Below, piece after piece: positions 38,801 to 50,800 of a stretch of DNA of 64,000 bases; the first letter of the stretch is position 1, and every line of letters begins with the position of its first letter. The position numbers and the translations under genes were made by a program. A model generated the notes under the pieces. The model saw only the letters and a list, made by a program, of their open reading frames with translations. It made no database searches and was not told where the DNA came from. This DNA is from Patiria miniata (taxonomy: Eukaryota > Echinodermata > Asteroidea > Valvatida > Asterinidae). The DNA lies in the NCBI RefSeq assembly GCF_015706575.1, contig NW_024037074.1, positions 25,719,334 through 25,783,333 of the forward strand, written 5' to 3'.

Positions 38801-41800
38801 GACATCAAGGTGATTTCTTATGGGAGCAAAATTATGGAAGGCTTCTTGCTTAAGTTTTTTTCTAATCTTTTCCAAAAACTTACGATGCCGTTCTGTACGC
38901 TGAATCCCAGCTGGTACTTCGTATCAGGTCTCTTGATGAGGACCTGGGTTACCGGTGGACAGGAGACGATGTTGAACTTGGCCAGACTCTGGCTCTTCAA
39001 GGACTACAGGGTAAATGAAAAAAAGAGAAGACAATGGAGTTTGAAAATAAAAGACAAAATATTCAAATGTTGGCTCCATCTCTGGCTGCAGGTTGACTTG
39101 TGACACTGAACAATGTTAAAACCGAATGGGAAAACCCCAACCTGTTTCTTGGAATTACAGGAATGCACAACAAAAATGAAAACATACCATATATGGAGCT
39201 GGAATCTGCAAACAAAAAGGGAGCTAATAACCAGTTCGCGTCGGAGGCCGCGTATACGCGCAAAACTTTTGCGGTATTCAGAACGGATGACAGATAAACA
39301 CGCAACAAGCGAGGCCGGAAATATCTGTAAGCAACCCGCTCGCAGCAAGCGAGGCCGGTGTTGCCCGAGGGTGATGGCTTCAACCCACCTGGCTTGAGGC
39401 CGACTGAAAATTGCAATTTTCGCAAAAGGCAAAATTTTCCAGCCAACTTCTGATATACAGCCAAATGCCACAAAAACTGATTCGCAAGAGTAATTTCAAC
39501 AGTATTTGTACGATATTTCTTGCCGAAACCTCATATGTTTCAATACTCCAGGATATGCACTGGAGCGTAATTGTACAACAATAGGCCGTGCACAGCGGCC
39601 AATTCAAGATCAACACAGTCCGCCTCCACAGACTTCACTGACTTTGTGTGTGTGTACAAAAGGCATGAGATATTAGCGTGTTTAGACGTCACCCGGAGGT
39701 GAGTCGAGGCAATCTTGACTTCTTATCCCGTCAGCCGTGCCTGTGTATAAAAACAACCAGTGCGTGTTATCACGGCCTTCGACGCGAACTGGTTAGCGGA
39801 GGACCCCTCACCTTAATCATCTGTTGGCACTGTGCCAGTGGAAGGCCCACCAGGCTGATGCCGTTGATGGACATGACCTGGTCGCCGATGTTGAGTTTGC
39901 CGGAGCGTGCCGCCGCCCCAAACTGGGACATATTGGCTATGACAACGGTGGGGATGAGGGAGCCCCACCCAGATTCCACGATGACCACGCCCATGATCTC
40001 ACCTCGCTCCTTCTCAATCAGGACCTAAAAAAAAGTAAGACCAGATATTTTTCATCAGTTTCTCATACAATTCTACACATACATGCCGATCAATATACAA
40101 AATTTAAAACAAAAATCAATTTGCTTAATTAGAGAGAATTAAAACAATGCACTGTGATATTTCAGCGGATGTATGAGTTTGCTGTCAATAGAGCTGCCAT
40201 TTCTTAGCTGATTATCAGCTTGTCGGATGCAGAATGTTGAACCTGTTACATACATGTACATTTACAATGATTTTTTTTTATGAACGTTCTCTGTGTCTGG
40301 GAGATTTTCATTTTAATATTGGGTTCTGCCCTTCCCTGTTGTAACCGTATTGGTGGGGGCTGTGGTCCAATGGTTACGGTGTTCAACTCGTGTGCCGTGG
40401 TACATGGGTTCAAATCCTGACGGGGAACATGGTGCTTGTGCTCTTGAGCAAGGCACTTTACCATACTGCTTCATCCTTCAGATGGGACGTAAAGCCGTAG
40501 GTCCCGTGTGTTGTGTAATGCACGTTAAAGAACCCAGTAACACTCATCGTTAAGAGAATGGGTTTGCCCCGGTGTTTCTGGCAGTGGCTGCAATATGCGC
40601 CGCAGCACCTTATAAACCCTTATAAAGGTGGCACATAATGGGTCTCATATTTCTCATAAATTTCATTTACCTATCTTTAAAAAAATAAACATAATTACCA
40701 GCGCTTTGAGTACATATTTGTTGGTAGATACGTGCGTTATATAAGACTCCGGTATTATTATTTATTATTAGTATCATGTACAAAAGTGTTGTGTGAGATT
40801 CAAATCTGCAAGCCAATCATGGCAAGCTATGTGGTGGTCCAGTTGTTAACATGACTACACCAGAAAGCAGGAGGTTGTGGGTTCGAGTCCCAACTGAGCA
40901 GGCTTGTGAATTCTGTCACACAAGCTCTCAGACAGCACTGGGTATGAACACTACACGTAGATGGGATTTGTGACCACTTTAGTGGAGGGACACGCTGCAT
41001 GTGCATACTGGTTCGCGTGCTTTTGGCACGAAGTACTGGTACGCGTGACTCATTTTATTCTAAATATACACAAACCCCAGCATCTTTGCATTTAAGCGTC
41101 AAGCATCGTCAGCAATGTGTTCAAATGTCCCTCCCAGTGGTCCCTCAACTCTCTCTCTGCAACCGTTGAGGGGGTACTTGTGCAAGGAGTCAATACGTTG
41201 CAGCAAAGTTTGATAGATTGACCAAAGGAAAAATTTGTGAATATCACGAGTGAAAAATAAATAACCTTTTTTTCTTGAACCGTCTATTACTGAAACAAAG
41301 AGAGTCCTTTAATCAATCAACATTGTTTGAGTCCTAGAGGCATAGGAGACGTAGCTTTTACAGTCCTTTTAAATTGTGTGGATTTTGATTATCAAATAAA
41401 GTGTCTTGTTTTGATGACTACTTCCGCAGAACTGCCGAAACATGTCTCTTGGGCATGCACCTCGACTATAAAAAGGACCATGCTTAAGGAACAAGGTACC
41501 TTGGGGCACGCTTCAAAGTGAATCTCGTTATAGGTTCTGATTGCTTTCATTTCCCCAGTACCCGTTTCTGTGGAATTGTGGGAATATCATCATAATTACG
41601 ATGGCTGAATTCTTTCCCCCTCAGGCCCATGCCATCAGTAGCTTTTGCCATCAGAGAACCTGCCACCTGTACAACCAGATATAATGTGACTGCCCTTCAT
41701 GAGCACTTTACTTACAGGTTGTTCACAAACTACTGCTTTCTTTAAGTTATGGGTATGTCATAACATCCTGTAGTTTTAAAAGTTTTTAAAAATATTCTCT

Positions 41801-44800
41801 ATACTAGAACTTATGAGTTCATGAATTGAAAAATTTGGACCATAACACAACTTTGTAACCAAAAACCCTCAAGTTCAAAACATAGATAATCTATTGTTAG
41901 AGTTTTGGGCATTTGCATTGATAAAAGTTAGATTTTTAAAAAAATATTAAGTAAAAATCCCCTTGAAAGTAATTACAATCCAGCTTCAAATTGTCCATAC
42001 CTGTACACTTTAATTAGAATGGAAAAAAATTGAAAAGCTAGCTGTATCATAAAATATCATACCTTTCCCACATAAGGACAAACATAACGTGCCCACAACA
42101 GCATCATAAGTGCCCACAACAGCATTGCAAGTGCCCACAACAGCTTCATACACAACACCAATATATATCCAATTATATCTTTGTAATAACTACAATATCA
42201 TGAAAAGCAGGAACAAAGCTTTTCCCCATAGCCAGCCACCACAAACTGGATGAACTGACAAGCATATCTCCCACCGCCACACATCTGCCAGTTTGTAAAA
42301 TAAACAAGTTGATGAAAACATTGCCACAGCATGCAGTAGAATTCCCCAAGACACTGAACTGACTAAATCACACGCAGAGTAAATGTAGTCTGCTTAAATG
42401 GAATGGCCTACTGGGATATGCGAGTTCACTTCACCATCCGCAAAATGTTCTAGGGTAAAAAAGAAAAACAAGGCCAAAGTAAACAACCTACTATTTGTGA
42501 TCAAAATGGAATGATCTAAGAGTACACCTTACCTCCTTCTCGCACTCCTTGTTAGAGAAGAGCATGAGGTCATCACCGTAGATCTCCTGGGAGTTCAGCA
42601 CATCATGGTAGTCTAGCTCATTGACATGGGGGTCTTCTATGCCGTTGGCTTTCAGGAACTCCAGGTAGGCCATGGCAAAGGCCTGGCCGATGGTCTGAGC
42701 TATCAGCTGAGCCTGGATTGGTTGGAGGGCAAAGGATCGATATCATTAGGCATCAGTCATCAACGGTGAGGGGTACGGCAGCCAATTAGTGATAAGCTGC
42801 CGATTGGCGATAATGATTGACAGGAGAACACTTTACATCACGGAAGCGCAAACTGGGATTTTGCCCCCTCTGGTATCGCTTCAAATGTAAGAATATCGAA
42901 GGCTACAACAGTGAGCTTTGAGCCCAGACACTCTCACTTAATGCATCCAGAATGATGGCGAAACTCCTGATCTAAACACTATTTGGTCGTGAGGATGACA
43001 CCGATGTCTTCTGCCAGATACTCTTACCTAAAACAACCGTGACAATCCATCGATATTGTACTCATGGCAAGCTACATGAATCTTCCTCAAATACCAGTTT
43101 AAAATGCCAATAAAAACGTAGTCACAGTGAATCACTTTATTTGTCCTCGACGGAATCCCGCTGCAAACACAGTTTCCACCGTTATTTTGCTAATATTTCT
43201 TCCCGCGGCACTTAATAGTTCAAATCAATGGGCAGCACCATCCATTAGCAGGGAATCGTCTAGACAAAAGGGGGGGGGGAGAAAAAGCTTCACTAAGCCG
43301 AACAAGAGTGTGTAAAGACTGTACGCTTGCCTGTGTGGGCAAGGAAGTAGGAATTTATGAACTAGGCTGTTTTCTCAAGCTGAATTTCCTGTCATTTTAC
43401 TGAGGTTACAACTTGTATCCTGTCTGTTCATGTGTGTGAGTAATGTCTGTGTAGTCCATGCCACTTTTTAACATGCAAACATAACCTGTTTCCGTTATTC
43501 ATACTGAGCACTAGGGTATTATTTACATATGCACATATTTCCTTATTAATGTGTTCGTATGGTCTTTCAATATAAGGTATTTTTACGCTGTTGCATACAG
43601 TACATGTACATAAAAAAGTTGTTCATAAAAATGAATTCATTAATACCTAAGACAGTTTACCCATTCCCATTGGTCGAGAGGCTGGTTTTAAACAGTTGAT
43701 AAAGACCGGCTGGCTGGTCATAAACACTTTTTACAGTGTCTCATGAAATTTGAACTCCTATGAAATCCGGTGCCAGCACCATTTTATTGGTTGAATGTTC
43801 ACAATCCTCACGTAGGCATGCGCAATAATACATGTGTGTCAGAATTTCATAGTCCTAACTTCACACTACACTGACACAGCTGCATTCTGCGCCATATCAC
43901 CCAGTACGACTTGTGGTTTTTATTTATTTATTTATTTTTTTGTACGACTGGACATATCATAATATAGCTAGAGGGGTGTCCTGAAAAACACAAAGTAAAT
44001 TTGTTGCACAAAATCGTTGGAAATTTATATTTTTTTACTTGTTTTGATCTTCGGACCGATTTTTGGCTCGGGTAATTATCAACTTCCAGACTCCGACCGG
44101 TCTTAAACAGAGTGTTTAAAACCAGCCAAGCACACATTTATTTCCTAATGGAAACAAAACAAAACATCTGAGCGAAGAAGAACACATGCAGTTGTCCATC
44201 AGACTTGAATACAATCAAAACTTCCCTAATTGATTTTTCCTTGGACAATGTTGCACACTTGCAAAGAGCTCCAACTTTTATGGGAACGGACAGATAGCCT
44301 CAAAGTTGCATACAAATTTCAGGGGATGTTCTTCAGCTGTGTTAGGTGTAATCTTCATGCTGTACAGGATAAATATAATTTGGGAAAGCTGAAAAAGCAA
44401 CCGAAGCCAAAGACAAGCAACTGATATCTGCCAGACGCAACTCTTTGCAAGACTGCACAAACGAAAATAACCGCAGGCAAAATAAAGCCAAGGCGACACA
44501 GAGAAGATTGCAAACTTCATTTTCTAGGTTTTCGCCCCATAATTCTGTATTTTGACAGCTTTTTATTGCATATCCTTGTTGTCACTGCCTGTTGCGGGGT
44601 GATCATGTTGACATTTCATGCTCGGGGAAAATTAGAGAAATGGATGTTTTTTCTTGCAGTTGTTGAGAAAAAAACGGGTGGCTTAGTTTACAGGTTGTGT
44701 TTTATCAGGTGGTTGTTTCAAATGAAGACGTCACGTCCTGCGCTACACAAAAATGCTCGGGGGACAGATCTGGGCTTGAACGGGCAGCTGCCATCAATTT

Positions 44801-47800
44801 CATTGTAAACTATAAGGACTTTCTTCACACGCCAATGAAATAGATACAGGATTCATCTCTAGTAGTTCTAATCACATTGATTTTGTGAGGGCTAGACAAA
44901 TTATGAATTATTTTTATTTTATTTATTTTCAGTCTTATTTAAACAGGGTGGCCTCCTCAGTTAAATAACTGCTTTCCTTGAGGGCCCTGTACAAAAAATG
45001 AAATAAACAAATGAATTAAAGGGAATATACATCATTTGCTTTTGCTGTAATTTTCAGAAATGGATGGAATTGGGGGGTTGGAAATATATAGCAAATATAG
45101 TTACACTGACTTTTTTGAGGTTTTGGGTTCAAAAATGCTATAAAAACCAAGAAAAACAATCATTTTCCTGTAGTCTGGTTCCCTGACTCCATTTAAGAAG
45201 AAACAGAGCAGTTTACATACATTGGGGAATTGTAAGGTCAGGGAACCAGTCTAGCTGGCTTGTACCCGTTCATAGGTGTGTAATCGATTGCAAACAAGTG
45301 CGATGGTCAATTGGGGCCAGTTTTTTCCAATGCTGATCGGCCGATCAGCGTTGGAAATTGATACAAAAATACCACTTTTCTTGAAAATGACAGTATACCA
45401 GGTGCCATGATTTTACAGGATGCTTTACACTGTCATTCACTAACAGTCCAGCAAGGTATTTCAAAATGATTTGGTAGTTTTATTTTTTGATGTTTGCAAA
45501 TGTTGTATTTTCCCTTTAAGTAATATTTAAAAATAAAAAATAAAAAAAAAAATTATTATAATGAAAACATGAATTGATGTTAATCGTGCCAACACCAGAT
45601 ACCCCATGCACTCTTCTCTCTCTCTGATCTCAAACCCACATTTGTCAACACGTAGTTAGGCCAGAATTCAAATTTCATGTAATTTTAACATGAAATGATA
45701 ACCCGACTGTATCGCTGGGGAAGCATCCATTATTGGAGTGGGATATAGTCTGCATGCATGCTTGATCAATGCACGCTTCTTCTTTTTTTTCTCTGTTTTT
45801 GAACGATTTTCATTAAATATTACACTAAGTGGTAAGTTAAAAAATATAAAGTCAAACTCTTGTTTTTCAACAAGTCACGTGTACACTCACGTGCACTGAG
45901 ACGCGTAAATGTCAGGTGTAATATTTATATCCTCCTGATTCTTAACCAATCAGAGTGCTCCGTCCAATTTTGATAGGAAGTTCCATGCCTTGTGTACAAC
46001 GCGGGTGCAGATTATTCAAGTCGGTAATTGGAATCGACGTTCACGCATATTGGGGCCAAGGATGCAGGAATCGTTCCCGTGTGTTATTACACCGTGCGCT
46101 ACATGTAACCCTGGGACAGTATGCATGCGGCTAGTACTAGTCAACGCCGGTGGAACGAGGCAGCACAGGCGGCCTAAACTTGATTTCAAGTCTACATTAT
46201 TAACGGCAAATTAGATAACTGAAGCCCTACTCACATCTTCTGTTTCAAAGACATGGCAGATGATTTTGCGAGGTTGTCGCCTGCCCTCGGAGTCCACCAT
46301 CATACCACTGTCTTCCATGGCTTCGTCCAGAGTCCTGGTCACTCGCCGTCTGGCCATGATGACCACGATGTTACCAATGTCCGCTATGTAGGAAATGGTC
46401 TTCAAGGGATGGTCCATCATCGTCTCCTGTTAAATTAAAAACAAATTGTAATGCTTACATAGCGCTTTCCATCGTACCAACAATCTCAAAGCACTTTACA
46501 ATTATTCCCCCATTCATCAGGCCACGAGACCACACGGCAGCCGATATCAGCGCACATTCAGTCCTCTACCCTCACAGGTACCCATTCATACTCCTGGGTG
46601 GAGAGAGGCAATTGTAGTTAAGTGTCTTGCCCAAGGGCACAAACACCATGTTCCTGACAGGGTTCGAACCCATGCACCATCGTACACGAGCCAAACACCG
46701 TAACCACTGAACCATGGCATTCAACAAAAAATGAGAAGGAAGAGATTGAACAGTTACAACCACTTGTGGTAGATGCAAAGACTTGATTGAAAATCAAAAC
46801 TGGTGATAAGGTTGTTTTACTCTTTGTGAATGGAACAACAAAGCATCTGCTTGAAATCGGTTTGAAAGAGACAACAAACTGCTGTCCTATGAAATTTGGA
46901 CTCCATTGAAATCTGGTCTCTGTTACCATATACACATGTATGGATTCTAACCCTCACACATGACCTGTCACTGTCCAATCATATTCACTTAGGCATGCAC
47001 ATACTACCAAGGAGTTTGTATTTCATACACTGCTATTTTAGCTCGATGTTAAGTCTGCATGATTTCAATCCACGTTCAATTAATTCAACAGTCCCAGAGG
47101 TAATTCCGCACAGACAATTTTCTCACGACACGAGTCACTGTTATAAGCTCCCCTAATGCTAGGTAAGAGTGCTGTCTGGCTTAGTAAAGAAGGCTGGTTG
47201 TTCCAAAATCATCATCATTTAACCAAATTCTGCAAAGTACTGTAGAACAAACTGGAAAATTGTTGACCACTGATTCGGTGTCTTGTGTGTCCACAACAAA
47301 GGGTAACGGAATTTGAGCATTTTCATGTAAAAAAATCTGACAAAAGTTACCAGATACCCCTGGGTTTTTTTTTTACAGTTGCAAACCACGTCTCTTCCAA
47401 TCTCTGATTTTATTAGTGATTTACCATGTAATGGGGAACATAAATATTTTAAGTCATTTCAGGCTGTTAAACACAAGCCACGAGAGCCACATCAGTAAAT
47501 GGATCAACCAGGCTATAAAATCCCCCACCACCCATTAGTGGTGGATCATTGCCATTACTTGTATACAATTGAGCAGTCTCACAATTAGATATGATCCAAA
47601 ACATTCCACTTCATGCATAAATGACAGCAAAACAATTTGTGGAAGTGATGGTGATTGATTGTAATATGAAAGGTCCATTACTGATGTTATGGAAAGATGC
47701 TTTGCTTTGCATAAAGCTGTTCTGAGAAGACAGGTACATTAGAGTGGTGCCGGTATATAAAAGCACTGATTGTTATCAGGACGGCCTGAAATTGCCTAGC

Positions 47801-50800
47801 ATCAAAGCATTTCTGAAATATTACGTGGTTTGTAATAAATCAACCAATAATAAAGACTTGGGTAAGTGTCACGAAGCTGCTTGGAAGCGGGTTCATACTT
47901 AACGCAATGCGACTGTGAAGCGTATTTGACATCACAAATTATTCCCTACAAATTTCGCAAGAATGGAATTGTGTTCAACTTTGCAAGTTCGCAGCGCAAA
48001 TACTCGCTTTGACGTCATAAATTCGCATTTGCGTTCGCTTGAAGGCGGGTTCATACTTAACGCAAATGCGAACGTGAAGCAAATTTAACGTCGAGATTTA
48101 TTCACTGCAAAGTTCGCAAGAATGGAATTGTGTTCAACTTTGCGAGTTCGCAGCGCAGATACTCGCTTTGACGTCTAAAGTCGCATTCGTGTTTGCTTTC
48201 ACGCAGAGTATGAACCGGACTTAAACACAGAAATCTGGTAAGCAGAAATATATTTGCTCAGCATATGCAGGTAAACAATCAAAATGCCACACAATTGATG
48301 GTATATTTTTTTTACAAGTTGTGTGGTCAGTGTGAAATTCGTTGTAAATTATCGATTTTCACCTCTTAACTGATAGGTTTATTAATCATGTGTGTTTTGA
48401 TTGAAATAAAATGACCTGCTTAACATACGTTGTGTATCTGGCAGACTGGCAATGTCTGTATTTCAAAGCAGGATTAACATCAGATATGAGACTTTCATCT
48501 GAGGCTGCCATTTTTTGTTGGTAACGGTTCTGTTAACTAAGCATATTGCATCCCAGTACAGGATCCCAAACAACGAATGGTCGATAAGGGTTACCGATCC
48601 GTTTGCACACACGCATCCGTTCGGATGCGAAACCTCTCTATTGCATATGATTAGTTCTCAGCAATATTTTCTGCATAGAATTTCCATGTAATTGGGATGT
48701 TTTTGGATGGTGTAGTGACTTCATCGAAAATGTGAAACTTAACACGGTCATAGTACAATCTCTATGGGGAAAGCATGCCATTCACCATTTGACTTAGTTC
48801 AGTTCTGATGGAGTGAACTTTGTGTCTGACCTGTGTGTCCGCATTGAGAACTTTGATCTTCTCATTGGAGATAGACAGGTCCACCTCTGTGCTGGGCTGC
48901 TCCTCGCCTTCTGGGGCCTGGGAACAAGACCACAAACAAAACGAAACTAAATTCACATCAATCAAAGAAGCATTCAGTTATGAAAAAAATACAGAGTCAC
49001 ACTGTTGCACTGCCATTACCAATACTTGGGAGAAAATAAACGCCTCAATTACATGTACCGGTACTAACTCTGAACTGGTTACAGTATCTTTTCACAATAG
49101 GTATTATGAACATGACTTGATATTTTAGATTCAATAGAAAAAGCGGTCTACTTTGTGTTGATAGACAACTCAAATAACGCATGATGCATAGGATCATATA
49201 GCAGGGGATATTGAGGGGAAGGGGTGTGTTTCATTTGTGTTTAATGACTTGGTAACTGTAAACGTGCTGGCAAACATTCGTCTTGGTTTGTTAAGGTTAG
49301 TAGCTGGTCAACTCACATAGATCTGCTGTCAAATCCAATGAGTACATGTATGTCACAACATGACTACAGGTTCCGGATATCTGTTTTCAAATTCTGAGGG
49401 TATTTTTCTTCCAATTTCTGCACTTAAAATATGTTTCTTATCTATGCTATTTCTCTTTTTAGTATCAGAGAAAATCCGAAAGCGAGGACTTAAAATAAAA
49501 GGAAGGGGTGAATTTCAGGGCTGCACATTTATGATTAGGATATTCTGGGGGAAATGGACGAAATTGTTTGTTAAACAAGTGAGTAAGACATTAGTGGGCT
49601 ATGAACATATAAAAGTTGGCAATGCATTGTTAATACAATGGTCATATCTTGATTTCAAGGAATGCCTGGTACTCAAACCACCCTGAAATGTCATATGTTT
49701 ATTGAACACCATTGAAACGTCAGAGTAGTAAATCAGTATTTCCTAGATTTGGAATTAAAATCCATGTTTCATCCCGAAATGAAAATTGCAGGTACAGAAG
49801 ATTATAATGAGTGCTTCCACATACACGTACTTAAACTTAGCAGTCTCAACATAATTTAAAGAGTGCCAAAATATAAAAAAAAAATCATGATTTTTACCAG
49901 ATAAGGCATCAAGCCACATGTGCCTTTAAAAAAAATATGGCATCTCAAAATGATGAAAAATAAAAAGGAAAATAAAACAATAGAAAAAAAAATAACAAAA
50001 CAACAGTTTCAACTTAATATGACGTTGTGCCAAATTAAAAGTTGTCATATCGTGGTTTCTATTCTATGCAACATTGGCCAGTTTTCAACAAAGGTAAAAA
50101 AAAAGTGTTGTTCTTGAGTGAAAATTGACAAAGTAAAGGTGAAATACGGTGGTGGTGATGGTAGTGGTGAAGGCGATGGTGGTGATGGTGAGTACAGTCA
50201 TAAATATTAGGAGAATGGTTAGGATGCAAAATAGGGAGGGTATTATTTTGATGTCAACCTCAATATAAATATTTGTATGACAACAAAAATAAGAATCATG
50301 CCTTAATAACTAAAAAAAAAGCTGAAGGGTTTCTTTTTTATATAAAAAAAAATTCAACAGGGGATTGATAATGATTTTGATGGATGGATTTTTTTTTAAG
50401 AAACAATAGTTATAAATTTGGGAGCTGTAGGTACATGATGTCATTTTCGAACTTCTAAAGAAATGTGAGATAAACTAGGACCTGCTTGAAAATGGCAAAA
50501 TGCTTTCGTTGGTTTTTGGGGAGGTTATTGGGCAATAATGTTTAGAAGAAAATGTAATACTTTCCAGCCGAGTAGTATATAATTTATGCCATATTTGGCT
50601 AAGTACGTGCACTTTGGGCCTTGCAGCTTTGGGAAATTTGCCTGGCAAATATGTTCCAGGGAAGGAACATATGAAACAAATACCACACATGGGATCTGGG
50701 AAATGCGGCTTCCCTGTTTACTGTGGGAATGCAAGATCCATTTTCACTTATTACTTACCAAAGTTGCAAGGCATCACAAGGCCTTACAAGTCATTACAAG

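Noticed and set aside
39004..39473. 136- and 155-codon minus-strand ORFs between PDZ exons
   Set aside because: They lie in an intron whose flanking exons join perfectly, and they overlap each other in different frames without domain features.
40828..40905. Functional tRNA gene
   Set aside because: A and B boxes are present, but no acceptor stem, anticodon arm or CCA-side pairing could be formed; it fits a SINE head.
49360..49686. 108-codon plus-strand ORF
   Set aside because: Antisense to an APBA intron, low-complexity hydrophobic start, no family features.
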